Assembly (NCBI GenBank): GCA_947305035.1
Contig: CAMZCV010000054.1
Span: 1 to 6,728 of the forward strand
DNA: 6,728 bases
Source: an uncultured Coriobacteriales bacterium
GTDB lineage: Bacteria; Actinomycetota; Coriobacteriia; Coriobacteriales; Atopobiaceae
Direction: 5' to 3'
This document shows, piece by piece, positions 1-5,642 of the stretch. Below the pieces are notes generated by a model that did not search any database, was not told where the DNA came from, and saw nothing but the letters and a program-made list of their open reading frames with translations. The stretch's first letter is position 1; every line of letters starts with the position of its first letter. The position numbers and the translations under genes were made by a program.

Positions 1-826
1 CCGAGAGCTCGCCGGCGAGCGCCTTGAGCGTGGGCTTGAGGAACAGGGCGCCCAGAGCTGCGCGCTTGGACGAGGCGACGCCCTCCTTGATGCGCGACAC
101 GATGAACTTCGCCGTTCCCTCGAGGGTCTTGAGCGCGATGTTCGCGGTGAATCCGTCGGAAACGATCACGTCGTACGACCCGTTGAGGATATCGGTTCCC
201 TCGGCGTTGCCCACGAAGTTGATGGTGTCGTCGGCTGCGAGCGCCGCATGGTATGCGAGCGCCATCTCGGAGCCCTTGGTCTCCTCGGAACCGTTGCAGA
301 GCAGCGCAACGGTGGGATTGTGGGTGCCCACGGCGACGCGCGAGTATGCGGAGCCCATATGGGCGAACTGGACGATGGCCTCGGGCTTGACGTCGGCGTT
401 TGCGCCGAGGTCGAGCAGGACCGTCTTATGGCCCTTGAGACCGGGGAGCGGGAGCGAGAGCGCCGGGCGCTTGATGCCCTTGATGCGGCCGACGCCGAAG
501 GTTGCAGCGGTGAGCACGGCACCCGTGGAGCCTGCGGAGAAGAGGCCCTGCGCGCGACCGTCGGAGACCGCCTTGCATGCCATGACGATGCTCGAGTCTT
601 TCTTGTGGCGCACGGCGTTGGCGGGGTGCTCGTCCATGTGGATCACACTGGAGGAGACGAGCGCCGTGGCGCGGTCATGCGACTCGCAGAAGGGCGTGAC
701 CACGTCATCGTCGCCCACGACGAGCAGCTCGAGGTCGGAATCCTGCTCGAGCGCCTCGGCGAGGCCGGGCAGGAGCTCGCGGGGATCTCGGTCGCTTCCC
801 ATAACATCGACGCAGATCGTGGTCAT
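1..826 (-). CDS. plsX: PlsX, phosphate acyltransferase (3' end cut by window edge)
   Basis: PlsX converts acyl-ACP and inorganic phosphate to acyl-phosphate, the acyl donor that PlsY uses to make lysophosphatidic acid; it is a peripheral membrane enzyme of phospholipid synthesis. The frame gives 275 residues with no stop before base 1; the family is usually about 330-345 long, so roughly 55-70 residues are missing. Visible family motifs are VDVMGSD (residues 6-12, equivalent to the usual DxMGGD), SAGSTGA (97-103), LDLGANADVKP (138-148) followed by QFAHMGSAY, VGNAEGTDIL (205-214) and SDGFTANIALKT (223-234). I chose the ATG at 826 because the first conserved motif follows directly and AGGGAG (833-838) sits 6 nt upstream. 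The gene follows rpmF by 78 nt, as in many bacteria, and a terminator-like hairpin (860-879) lies in that gap. Small oddities are Ser-11 for Gly in the first motif and Ala for Gly in the usual DGFTGNI. The assignment is firm. Confidence 0.96.
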   Translation of the reverse strand, partial: MTTICVDVMGSDRDPRELLPGLAEALEQDSDLELLVVGDDDVVTPFCESHDRATALVSSSVIHMDEHPANAVRHKKDSSIVMACKAVSDGRAQGLFSAGSTGAVLTAATFGVGRIKGIKRPALSLPLPGLKGHKTVLLDLGANADVKPEAIVQFAHMGSAYSRVAVGTHNPTVALLCNGSEETKGSEMALAYHAALAADDTINFVGNAEGTDILNGSYDVIVSDGFTANIALKTLEGTAKFIVSRIKEGVASSKRAALGALFLKPTLKALAGELS

Positions 827-859
827 GTCTCACTCCCTAGAACGGTGGCTCTTATGAAA

Positions 860-879
860 ACCGACCCCGGAGGGTCGGT
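860..879 (-). terminator. Terminator/attenuator-like hairpin between rpmF and plsX
   Basis: On the minus-strand transcript an 8-bp perfect stem, ACCGACCC pairing with GGGTCGGT, is closed by a UCCG loop. The closing context C(UCCG)G is a UNCG-type, unusually stable tetraloop. The stem's final U is followed by UUU, then C, A, U, so the U tract is only four long. The hairpin starts 26 nt after the rpmF stop and ends 33 nt before the plsX ATG. A small GCAAG/CTTGC hairpin (880-892) stands just upstream. A stable stem with a short U run fits a leaky intrinsic terminator, or alternatively a 3'-end stabilising structure. Its strength is inferred, not measured. Confidence 0.6.
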
Positions 880-892
880 GCAAGGTGCTTGC
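880..892 (-). repeat. Small inverted repeat next to the rpmF-plsX hairpin
   Basis: GCAAG and CTTGC form a perfect 5-bp inverted repeat around a 3-nt spacer. It lies in the rpmF 3' untranslated stretch and directly abuts the larger hairpin at 860-879. It may act with that hairpin as a tandem 3'-end structure, but it is short enough to be chance. Confidence 0.3.
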
Positions 893-904
893 TTGGAACG
901 TGCA

Positions 905-1084
905 CTACTCGGTAACGATGACCTCGCGGTCCTTGTAGAAACCGCAATTGGGGCACACGTGGTGCGGGAGCTTGGGAGCGCCGCACTGCGGGCAGACGGA
1001 GCGGCTGGGAGCAGCGAGCTTGCTGTTAGCCGAACGACGGGTGTGGGTGGCTCCGCGGCCCTTCTTTTGCTTGGGAACTGCCAT
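905..1084 (-). CDS. rpmF: 50S ribosomal protein L32, zinc-binding form
   Basis: This is a 59-residue protein starting MAVPKQKKGR, the standard L32 N-terminus, then a basic stretch (THTRRSANSKL) and a zinc ribbon with Cys 31, 34, 44 and 47 (CPQC and CPNC). It ends CGFYKDREVIVTE, close to the usual L32 tail. L32 is a structural protein of the large ribosomal subunit. With all four cysteines present, this is the zinc-binding (C+) type rather than a zinc-independent paralogue. The frame is open a further 8 codons upstream to a GTG-type start at 1108, but the ATG at 1084 matches the family start and has AGAGAGG about 8 nt upstream. The gene has its own candidate promoter (1152-1160) and a leader hairpin (1108-1123). 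It lies between a YceD/DUF177 gene and plsX, the arrangement also known from E. coli (yceD-rpmF-plsX). Confidence 0.97.
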   Translation of the reverse strand: MAVPKQKKGRGATHTRRSANSKLAAPSRSVCPQCGAPKLPHHVCPNCGFYKDREVIVTE

Positions 1085-1107
1085 CTTAGAACCTCTCTTG
1101 ACTCTCA

Positions 1108-1123
1108 CGCCCGCTTGCGGGCG
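1108..1123 (-). repeat. GC-rich leader hairpin upstream of rpmF
   Basis: A perfect inverted repeat, CGCCCGC-TT-GCGGGCG on the plus strand, sits 23 nt upstream of the rpmF ATG. In RNA it would form a 6-bp stem with a 4-nt loop (7 bp if the 2-nt loop were possible). No U run follows in the direction of transcription, so it is not an intrinsic terminator. A third copy of the arm, cgcccgc at 1161-1167, lies further upstream, so longer read-through transcripts could pair differently from transcripts starting at the local promoter. The structure may affect rpmF translation or mRNA stability; this is inference. Confidence 0.45.
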
Positions 1124-1151
1124 AACTTGCCTATCAATCGCACAATCGGAT

Positions 1152-1160
1152 ACTATACCA
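1152..1160 (-). promoter_or_regulatory. Candidate extended -10 promoter for rpmF-plsX
   Basis: Read on the minus strand, 1160 to 1152 is TGGTATAGT, which matches the extended -10 pattern TGnTATAAT with one mismatch in the hexamer. The region about 16-18 nt upstream (around 1174-1181; TGCTTT or CTGCTT) is a poor -35, which is common for extended -10 promoters. Transcription would start near 1145 and leave a leader of about 60 nt containing the hairpin at 1108-1123. It lies in the 111-nt gap between the yceD stop and the rpmF start, and is the only AT-rich spot there. Not tested experimentally. Confidence 0.5.
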
Positions 1161-1195
1161 CGCCCGCCGCGTTAAAGCAGCAGAAACCATAGGAT

Positions 1196-1762
1196 TTATG
1201 TGGAAGAATCCTCACTATCCCCAAGATCGAGCGTTGCCAGGACCGCGAACGGATTGGATGACGCGCGACGCTTGGCGATGAGCTCGGCGTGGCCGCAGTC
1301 ATGCTCGTTGAGGTTCTCACCGCAGACCGGGCAGAGGCCCTTGCAATCTTCGCGGCAGAGCACCACGAACGGCGTCTCCATCAGGAGCGACGGGAGGAGC
1401 GCCTCGGCGAGGTCGATGGTGTTGTCGGGTGCGACAAGGCCGTAGTCGAGCTCGTCATCGTCGTCGATGACCTGCTGCTCGGGCTCCTCGAAGAGGTAGT
1501 ACTCGTCCACCTCGGCGGAGATATCCATGTGTGCGGGCTCGAGGCAGCGGTCGCAGGTGCCCACGACGTGGGCGCGCAGCATGCCGGTGACGAGGATGCC
1601 CTCGCCGGCGTTGGTGAGCACGAGATCGAAGTCGATGCCGGAAGGCAGCTCGACGTCGTGCCCGCCGAGGCTGTAGGACTCCTCATCGGCATGGCCGGAG
1701 AACGGCAGGGTATCCCCCGCCTCTCCGAGCCGCTCATCGAGTGCGAACGGGAACGGTTTCAC
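1196..1762 (-). CDS. yceD: YceD/DUF177 family protein with zinc-ribbon-like cysteines
   Basis: This 188-residue protein belongs to the DUF177 (YceD) family, which is almost always encoded just before rpmF. Plant and bacterial work links the family to large-subunit rRNA accumulation; the exact biochemical role is not settled. Visible features are a family-typical middle segment ending in CDRCLEP (Cys 70 and 73), an acidic run around residues 99-105, and a C-terminal cluster CREDCKGLCPVCGENLN with Cys 136, 140, 144 and 147 plus Cys 156. The spacing resembles a metal-binding site (CxxC plus CxxC), which is inference. The start is a GTG at 1762, 8 nt after the stop of the coiled-coil gene, so the two are probably cotranscribed. 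Its ribosome-binding site is weak (GGTAGGT). The stop is TAA, and no terminator is visible before the rpmF promoter, so read-through into rpmF is likely. Confidence 0.9.
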   Translation of the reverse strand: MKPFPFALDERLGEAGDTLPFSGHADEESYSLGGHDVELPSGIDFDLVLTNAGEGILVTGMLRAHVVGTCDRCLEPAHMDISAEVDEYYLFEEPEQQVIDDDDELDYGLVAPDNTIDLAEALLPSLLMETPFVVLCREDCKGLCPVCGENLNEHDCGHAELIAKRRASSNPFAVLATLDLGDSEDSST

Positions 1763-1770
1763 CGAGCGAC

Positions 1771-2268
1771 CTACCAGGGTACGTTGTTGGACGTGTTGCG
1801 CGGACCGGAGTTCTCGTCGAGCGTCTGGCGCACGCGGGATACCGAGCCGGTGAGCGACTTGAGGTTGTCCTCGAGGTGCGCGAGCACGGTGTCGGCGTAC
1901 TCCTCGGCGTTGTAGCGGGTGTCGCGCTCGTACTGCGCGGCCTGGTCGCGGATGGCCTCGGCCTGCTGCTGGGCGAGACGCACGATCTCCTGGTCGCCCG
2001 CGAGAATCATGGCCTGCTGCTGGGCATCGGCGATGATGGAGTCGGCCTGCTGCTGGGCGCGCACGATGGTCTCGTGCTCCTCCTTGACGATGCGCCTCGC
2101 ATCGGCGAACTCCTGTGGGAAGACGCGGCGGATCTCATCGAGGATCTCGTAGACATCCTGCGCGTCGACGATCTTCTTTGCGCCGCCGCCCGTGAGCGGG
2201 GACCTGGCCTCGGTAATCATCTGCTCGAGCTCGTCGACCAAGCTCTCGATCTCCTCGCCTGGCTGCAT
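1771..2268 (-). CDS. SepIVA/DivIVA-like coiled-coil protein
   Basis: The product is 165 residues, mostly helical, without signal peptide or membrane segment. The N-terminal 55 residues (EIESLVDELEQMITEARS, then DVYEILDEIRRVFPQEF at 39-55) resemble the start of mycobacterial SepIVA (Rv2927c), a DivIVA-like septum and envelope-growth factor whose gene likewise neighbours a DUF177 gene. Residues about 56-150 form a long charged coiled coil with three AQQQA units (71-75, 82-86, 99-103). The last 15 residues are polar and probably disordered. It is shorter than mycobacterial SepIVA (about 245) mainly through a shorter coiled coil. The frame is open upstream to a GTG at 2301 and an ATG at 2289, but only the ATG at 2268 has a good ribosome-binding site (AAAGGAG, 2275-2281, 6 nt away). 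A role in polar growth or division is inferred from homology and context. Alternatively it is a generic DivIVA/ATP-synthase-b-like coiled coil. Confidence 0.82.
   Translation of the reverse strand: MQPGEEIESLVDELEQMITEARSPLTGGGAKKIVDAQDVYEILDEIRRVFPQEFADARRIVKEEHETIVRAQQQADSIIADAQQQAMILAGDQEIVRLAQQQAEAIRDQAAQYERDTRYNAEEYADTVLAHLEDNLKSLTGSVSRVRQTLDENSGPRNTSNNVPW
1961..2058 (-). repeat. Three copies of a 14-nt repeat encoding AQQQA
   Basis: The plus-strand 14-mer gcctgctgctgggc occurs at 1961-1974, 2012-2025 and 2045-2058, all in the same reading frame of the coiled-coil gene, where it encodes AQQQA. The spacings are 51 and 33 nt (17 and 11 residues). The 11-residue step fits a hendecad coiled-coil repeat; the 17-residue step does not. 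Identical codon choice in all three copies suggests local duplication or codon bias rather than independent origin. Confidence 0.7.
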
Positions 2269-2314
2269 GCAGGGCTCCTTTCGATTCATGCCTGCATGCA
2301 CATGCGCATACAGG
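2264..2314 (-). promoter_or_regulatory. Leader with two mutually exclusive hairpins over the SepIVA-like start
   Basis: In the transcript, the arm UGCAUGCAGG (2300 to 2291) pairs perfectly over 10 bp with CCUGCAUGCA (2273 to 2264). That places the AUG (2268-2266) inside the stem and the ribosome-binding site AAAGGAG (2281-2275) in the 17-nt loop. The same arm, as GCAUGCAGG (2299-2291), also pairs over 9 bp (one G-U) with the upstream CCUGUAUGC (2314-2306) around a 6-nt loop, which would leave the AUG free. The two folds cannot coexist. This is the layout of a translational switch or thermometer-like element. No ligand or regulator is suggested by the sequence, and stability was not computed. 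Confidence 0.5.
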
Positions 2315-2336
2315 GCTGTTAGCCATAGTTAGGGAT

Positions 2337-2345
2337 ATGTTAGCA
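2337..2345 (-). promoter_or_regulatory. Candidate extended -10 promoter for the SepIVA-like/yceD pair
   Basis: Read on the minus strand, 2345 to 2337 is TGCTAACAT, an extended -10 pattern (TGn plus TAnnnT). The expected -35 position (about 2360-2365) is CTCCCG and does not match. Initiation near 2330 would give a leader of about 60 nt that contains both alternative hairpins at 2264-2314. The call rests on a short motif in a 116-nt gap that is AT-richer than its surroundings, so it is weak. Confidence 0.3.
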
Positions 2346-2384
2346 GAACTCTTGTTGCACGGGAGTCGCAGCCCCGAAAGGAGT

Positions 2385-2900
2385 TCAAGACCTCCCGAAT
2401 CGGCTGATGAGGCGCTTCTCGACGCTGGAGGGCACGAGGAACGAGACGTCGCGGCCCAGCGAGGCGAGCTCGCGCACGATGGATGACGAGATGTAGCCGA
2501 AGTCGCGGCTGCCCATGACGAAGACCGACTCGATGTCGGGGGCCATGAGGTGGTTGAGGTCTGCCTGCTGGAGCTCGTACTCGAAGTCGGTGGTGGCGCG
2601 CAGGCCCTTCACGACGGCTCCGGCACCGATCTCGTGGCAGAGATCGACGAGCAGGCCTTCGAACCCCACGACCTGGGTGCTTGCAGGCGCCCCGACCTCC
2701 GCGAGAGCCTCCTTCACCATGGCGACGCGCTCATCGAGCGAGAACACCGGACCCGTGCCGTTCTTGCCGTAGCTCGCCGCCACGGCAACCGTGACGCGGT
2801 CGAACAGGCGGCAGCTGCGCTGGATCACGTCGATGTGCCCGAGGGTCACCGGGTCGAAGGTGCCGGGAACGCACACGTGGTTGACCTGCTCAAGCTGCAT
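2385..2900 (-). CDS. coaD: Phosphopantetheine adenylyltransferase (CoaD)
   Basis: CoaD transfers an adenylyl group from ATP to 4'-phosphopantetheine, giving dephospho-CoA, the penultimate and often rate-limiting step of coenzyme A synthesis in the cytoplasm. The 171-residue product shows the nucleotidyltransferase motif TFDPVTLGH (14-22), the substrate-binding segment KGLRATTDFEYELQQADLN (98-116) and the C-terminal ISSSIVRE (137-144). Bacterial CoaD is usually about 160 residues. The frame stays open upstream through rsmD, giving an apparent 296-residue frame, but the family begins close to the ATG at 2900, which has GGAG 6 nt upstream inside rsmD. The gene overlaps the end of rsmD by 11 nt, so it is probably translationally coupled; rsmD-coaD is a widespread pair. 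It is the last gene of the fakA-recG-rsmD-coaD block, and no clear terminator follows it. Confidence 0.97.
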   Translation of the reverse strand: MQLEQVNHVCVPGTFDPVTLGHIDVIQRSCRLFDRVTVAVAASYGKNGTGPVFSLDERVAMVKEALAEVGAPASTQVVGFEGLLVDLCHEIGAGAVVKGLRATTDFEYELQQADLNHLMAPDIESVFVMGSRDFGYISSSIVRELASLGRDVSFLVPSSVEKRLISRFGRS

Positions 2901-3474
2901 CTGCTGCTCCAATCCGGTAGTAATCGATCGCCGTCTCCCCCAGCTTCTTGGTGCGCTCGGGAATGAGCCGCGCGCTGTCGAGCGGCGGTGCGGAGGCGGC
3001 CCGCTCATATACGACGATACCATCATCTGCGATGCATCCGGTCGAGAGAAGCGCGTCGACGAGGCGCGACACCTCCTGGGCGGGCATGGCATAGGGCGGG
3101 TCGAGGAAGACGAGGTCGAAGATGTCGCCTCTTCCCGCGAAGGATTCCGCGGCTTTGAACGCGTCGGCGCACATGACCGAGAACGACCCGGGACGTGCGG
3201 AGAGGCTCGAGAGGTTCTTGGAGACGGTGCGCGCCGCCTGCCTGCCCGCGTCGACGAAGGTGCAGCTCTCTGCACCGCGTGAGAGCATCTCTATGCCGAA
3301 GGCGCCGGAGCCCGCGAACGCATCGAGCACGCGCACGCCCTCGAGGGAGAGGTCGAAGAACGAGAGCACCGACGATGCGATGGATTCGCGCACGCGGTCG
3401 GTGGTGGGACGCGTGTCGCGTCCATTGGGGGCGTCGAGGGACCTCCCTTTCCAGATGCCTCCGATAACCCTCAT
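2890..3474 (-). CDS. rsmD: 16S rRNA (guanine966-N2)-methyltransferase RsmD
   Basis: RsmD methylates N2 of G966 in 16S rRNA during 30S assembly, using S-adenosylmethionine. The 194-residue product carries the family N-terminus RVIGGIWKGR (2-11), then RPTTDRVRES (22-31), the SAM-binding glycine-rich motif LDAFAGSGAFGIE (50-62) and the catalytic N-methyltransferase motif DPPY (125-128). The length is normal for the family (about 185-200). The ATG at 3474 overlaps the recG stop as ATGA, and a GGAG site lies 6-7 nt upstream inside recG, which supports this start and translational coupling. Its 3' end overlaps coaD by 11 nt. No key residue is missing. Confidence 0.96.
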   Translation of the reverse strand: MRVIGGIWKGRSLDAPNGRDTRPTTDRVRESIASSVLSFFDLSLEGVRVLDAFAGSGAFGIEMLSRGAESCTFVDAGRQAARTVSKNLSSLSARPGSFSVMCADAFKAAESFAGRGDIFDLVFLDPPYAMPAQEVSRLVDALLSTGCIADDGIVVYERAASAPPLDSARLIPERTKKLGETAIDYYRIGAADAA

Positions 3475-5630
3475 GACCGCTCCGTCTCGTCGAAGTAGAC
3501 GGAGAAGCGGCTGCGCACTTCCTGCGCCAACGGCCGATGCAGGGCGGACTCGAGCGCGGGGTCCTCCTCCGCGATTGCGCGTGCGTCGGCGTGGGCGGCC
3601 TCGATGAGGTCGAGGTCGGTGGCGAGGTCGGAGATCGAGAGGGTGACGCCGCCGCTCTGGCGGTATCCCAGCACCTCGCCCTCGTGGCGCAGCTTGAGAT
3701 CGAGCTCGGCGAGCTCGAAGCCATCGGAGGTGCGCTCGAGCGCCGAGAGGCGCGTGCGGGCGGTGGAGCCCTCGCGTGCGGCGCTCGCCAGATACACCGT
3801 GCCGGGATGCTTGCCGCGCCCCACGCGGCCGCGGAGCTGGTGCAGGGTTGCCAGGCCGAATCGGTCGGCATTGTAGATGAGCATGACGGTGGCGTTGGGC
3901 ACGTCCACGCCCACCTCGACCACCGTCGTCGAGACGAGCACGTCGATCTCACCCGAGCGGAACCGCGTCATCACATCGTCCTTCTCGGCAGCCGACATGC
4001 GTCCGTTGAGGAGCTCCACGTTGAAGTTGGGGAAGACGGAGCGCACGAGGTCGTCGCGGGTGGACACGGCGGCATGGAGGCTTTCCTGGGTGACGGCGCC
4101 CTCCACCACGTCGTCGAGCTCTGCCCCATCGTCGCCGGCGTCGATGAGCGGGCAGATCACGTAGGCCTGGCGCCCCTGGTCCACCGCCTCGCGGATGGCC
4201 TCGTAGGCGATGTCGAGGTTCTCGGGCGTCACGACCTTGGTGGTGATGCCGGCTCCCGCAACCGGGCGCTTGCGGATGCGCGAGACGTCCACGTCGCCGT
4301 ACAGCGTGAGGGCGAGCGTGCGCGGGATGGGCGTTGCGGTCATGGTGAGGAGATCGGCTCCCGCGCCCTTGCTCCTGAGGCCGGCGCGCTGGTTGACACC
4401 GAAGCGGTGCTGCTCGTCGATGACGACGAGCGAGAGCTCCGCAAAGGCGATGTCGTCGGAGAGGACTGCCGTCGTGCCGAAGACGACGCTTATCTCCCCC
4501 GCCGCTATGCGGGCGGCAGCCGCGGCGCGCTCCGAGGCGGGCGTGGCTCCGGTGATGAGCGCCCACGGCACCCGGGCGGCGTCGAGGAGCGGGCCCACCT
4601 TCTCGGCATACTGGCGCGCGAGCACGGAGGTGGGCGCCATGACGGCGGCCTGGCTGTGCGAATCGGCAACGGCGGCGAGCGCCACGGCGCAGACAGCGGT
4701 CTTGCCCGTGCCCACGTCGCCCAGAAGCAGGCGGTTCATGATGCGCGGGGAGGCCATGTCGGCGAGGATGTCGGAAACGGCGGCTTCCTGCTCGTCGGTG
4801 AGCGAGAAGGGAAGCGCGGCGCGCAGGGCGGCCACGTGCGGCCCCGCGATGGTGTGGCGATGGGGCTCATGGGACCCCAGGTCGATGCGCTGCCGCGTGA
4901 GCAGGGCAAGCTGGAGGCAGAGGAGCTCGTCGTAGGCAAGGCGCCTGCGGGCGGTCTGGGCGCTCTCGACGGTTGAGGGGAAATGGATCTCGCGCAGAGC
5001 GCGCGCAAGCGTCATGAAGCCGTGGCGCGCGACGAGGCTCGCAGGCAGGAAGTCGCACATGTCGCCCACGTCGGCGAGCGCGGCGGACATGATGCGGCGC
5101 ATCCATGACGCGGTGATGCCCTCGCCCACCGGATGGACGGGCAGTACGCGCGCATAGCCCGAAGAACCCCCGGAGCCCTCGAGCTGCTCGAGGAAAGGGG
5201 CCTTCATCTGCTTGAATCCCTTGTAGAAGAGCACCTCGCCCGAAAGGGCGATCACGTCGCCCTTATGGAGCTGCTGGAAGAGCCACGGCTGGCGGAAGAA
5301 GGTGGCCGAGAGCGTGCCCGTCTCGTCGAAGAGGTCGACGGTGACGATGTTCATGCGCGGACGCGGCTGGCGCTGGGTCACCCTGTCGATGGTGCCCACC
5401 ACGGTGACCGTGCTCCCCACGTTGGCGAGGCCGATCTTGGTGGTGCGGGTGAAATCGAGGTAGCGGCGCGGCACGTGCAGGAGCAGATCGCGCACGCGGA
5501 GGATGCCCAGACGGTCGAGGGCCTCGCCACGCGACCCCGACACATAGCGGAGCCGCCGTACGCTGTCGGAGAACGAGCAGGTACGGCTCAGACGCTCGCC
5601 TGCATCGGGGATGCTGAGGCCACCGCCCAC
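3471..5630 (-). CDS. recG: ATP-dependent DNA helicase RecG
   Basis: RecG is a double-stranded DNA translocase that remodels stalled replication forks and branched recombination intermediates. The 719-residue product is slightly longer than the E. coli enzyme (693). In order it shows a helix-hairpin-like N-terminus (LDRLGILRVRDLLLHVPRRY, 38-57), an OB-fold wedge region (about 65-150), helicase motif I GDVGTGKT (304-311), DEQH (405-408), motif III TATPIPRT (431-438), STTVVEVGVDVPNA (567-580), motif VI QLRGRVGRG (598-606) and the C-terminal translocation region LERTSDGFELAELDLKLR (631-648) with LGYRQSG (654-660). The start is a GTG at 5630, 12 nt after the fakA stop, with only a G-rich stretch as ribosome-binding site. 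Compared with the usual family text, GTHALI reads GTTAVL (385-390), and residues about 500-530 look longer than average. All core motifs are intact, so an active enzyme is expected. Confidence 0.97.
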   Translation of the reverse strand: MGGGLSIPDAGERLSRTCSFSDSVRRLRYVSGSRGEALDRLGILRVRDLLLHVPRRYLDFTRTTKIGLANVGSTVTVVGTIDRVTQRQPRPRMNIVTVDLFDETGTLSATFFRQPWLFQQLHKGDVIALSGEVLFYKGFKQMKAPFLEQLEGSGGSSGYARVLPVHPVGEGITASWMRRIMSAALADVGDMCDFLPASLVARHGFMTLARALREIHFPSTVESAQTARRRLAYDELLCLQLALLTRQRIDLGSHEPHRHTIAGPHVAALRAALPFSLTDEQEAAVSDILADMASPRIMNRLLLGDVGTGKTAVCAVALAAVADSHSQAAVMAPTSVLARQYAEKVGPLLDAARVPWALITGATPASERAAAAARIAAGEISVVFGTTAVLSDDIAFAELSLVVIDEQHRFGVNQRAGLRSKGAGADLLTMTATPIPRTLALTLYGDVDVSRIRKRPVAGAGITTKVVTPENLDIAYEAIREAVDQGRQAYVICPLIDAGDDGAELDDVVEGAVTQESLHAAVSTRDDLVRSVFPNFNVELLNGRMSAAEKDDVMTRFRSGEIDVLVSTTVVEVGVDVPNATVMLIYNADRFGLATLHQLRGRVGRGKHPGTVYLASAAREGSTARTRLSALERTSDGFELAELDLKLRHEGEVLGYRQSGGVTLSISDLATDLDLIEAAHADARAIAEEDPALESALHRPLAQEVRSRFSVYFDETERS

Positions 5631-5642
5631 GGCGCCCCCGCC

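Noticed and set aside
24..857. Plus-strand open frame of 277 codons antisense to plsX
   Set aside because: It mirrors the plsX frame, is rich in Ser/Ala/Arg and has no family signature.
850..883. TTGCAC as a -35 box for a separate plsX promoter
   Set aside because: On the minus strand TTGCAC (883-878) has no acceptable -10 at 16-18 nt; the sequence there is TTTTCA within the hairpin tail.
1108..1123. rpmF leader hairpin as an intrinsic terminator of yceD
   Set aside because: The stem is followed by a purine-rich stretch rather than U residues, and it lies just upstream of the rpmF ribosome-binding site.
248..1192. Plus-strand open frame of 314 codons across plsX and rpmF
   Set aside because: It is antisense to two confidently identified genes and runs across their intergenic hairpin. 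The composition looks like a shadow frame.
2346..2386. Inverted repeat GAACTC/GAGTTC around the coaD stop as a terminator
   Set aside because: Only 6 bp with a 29-nt interior holding a weak 4-5 bp stem, and no U run follows. It may be chance; I do not call a terminator after coaD.
2385..3275. A 296-residue version of CoaD with a long N-terminal extension
   Set aside because: The extension is out-of-frame rsmD sequence of Ser/Arg/Pro-rich character. The conserved CoaD start and a ribosome-binding site point to the ATG at 2900.
3537..4976. Long plus-strand open frame of 479 codons antisense to recG
   Set aside because: It lies wholly opposite recG, whose helicase motifs are all intact. Its product is a low-complexity Gly/Glu/Val/His-rich text typical of the antisense of GC-rich genes, with no recognisable domain.
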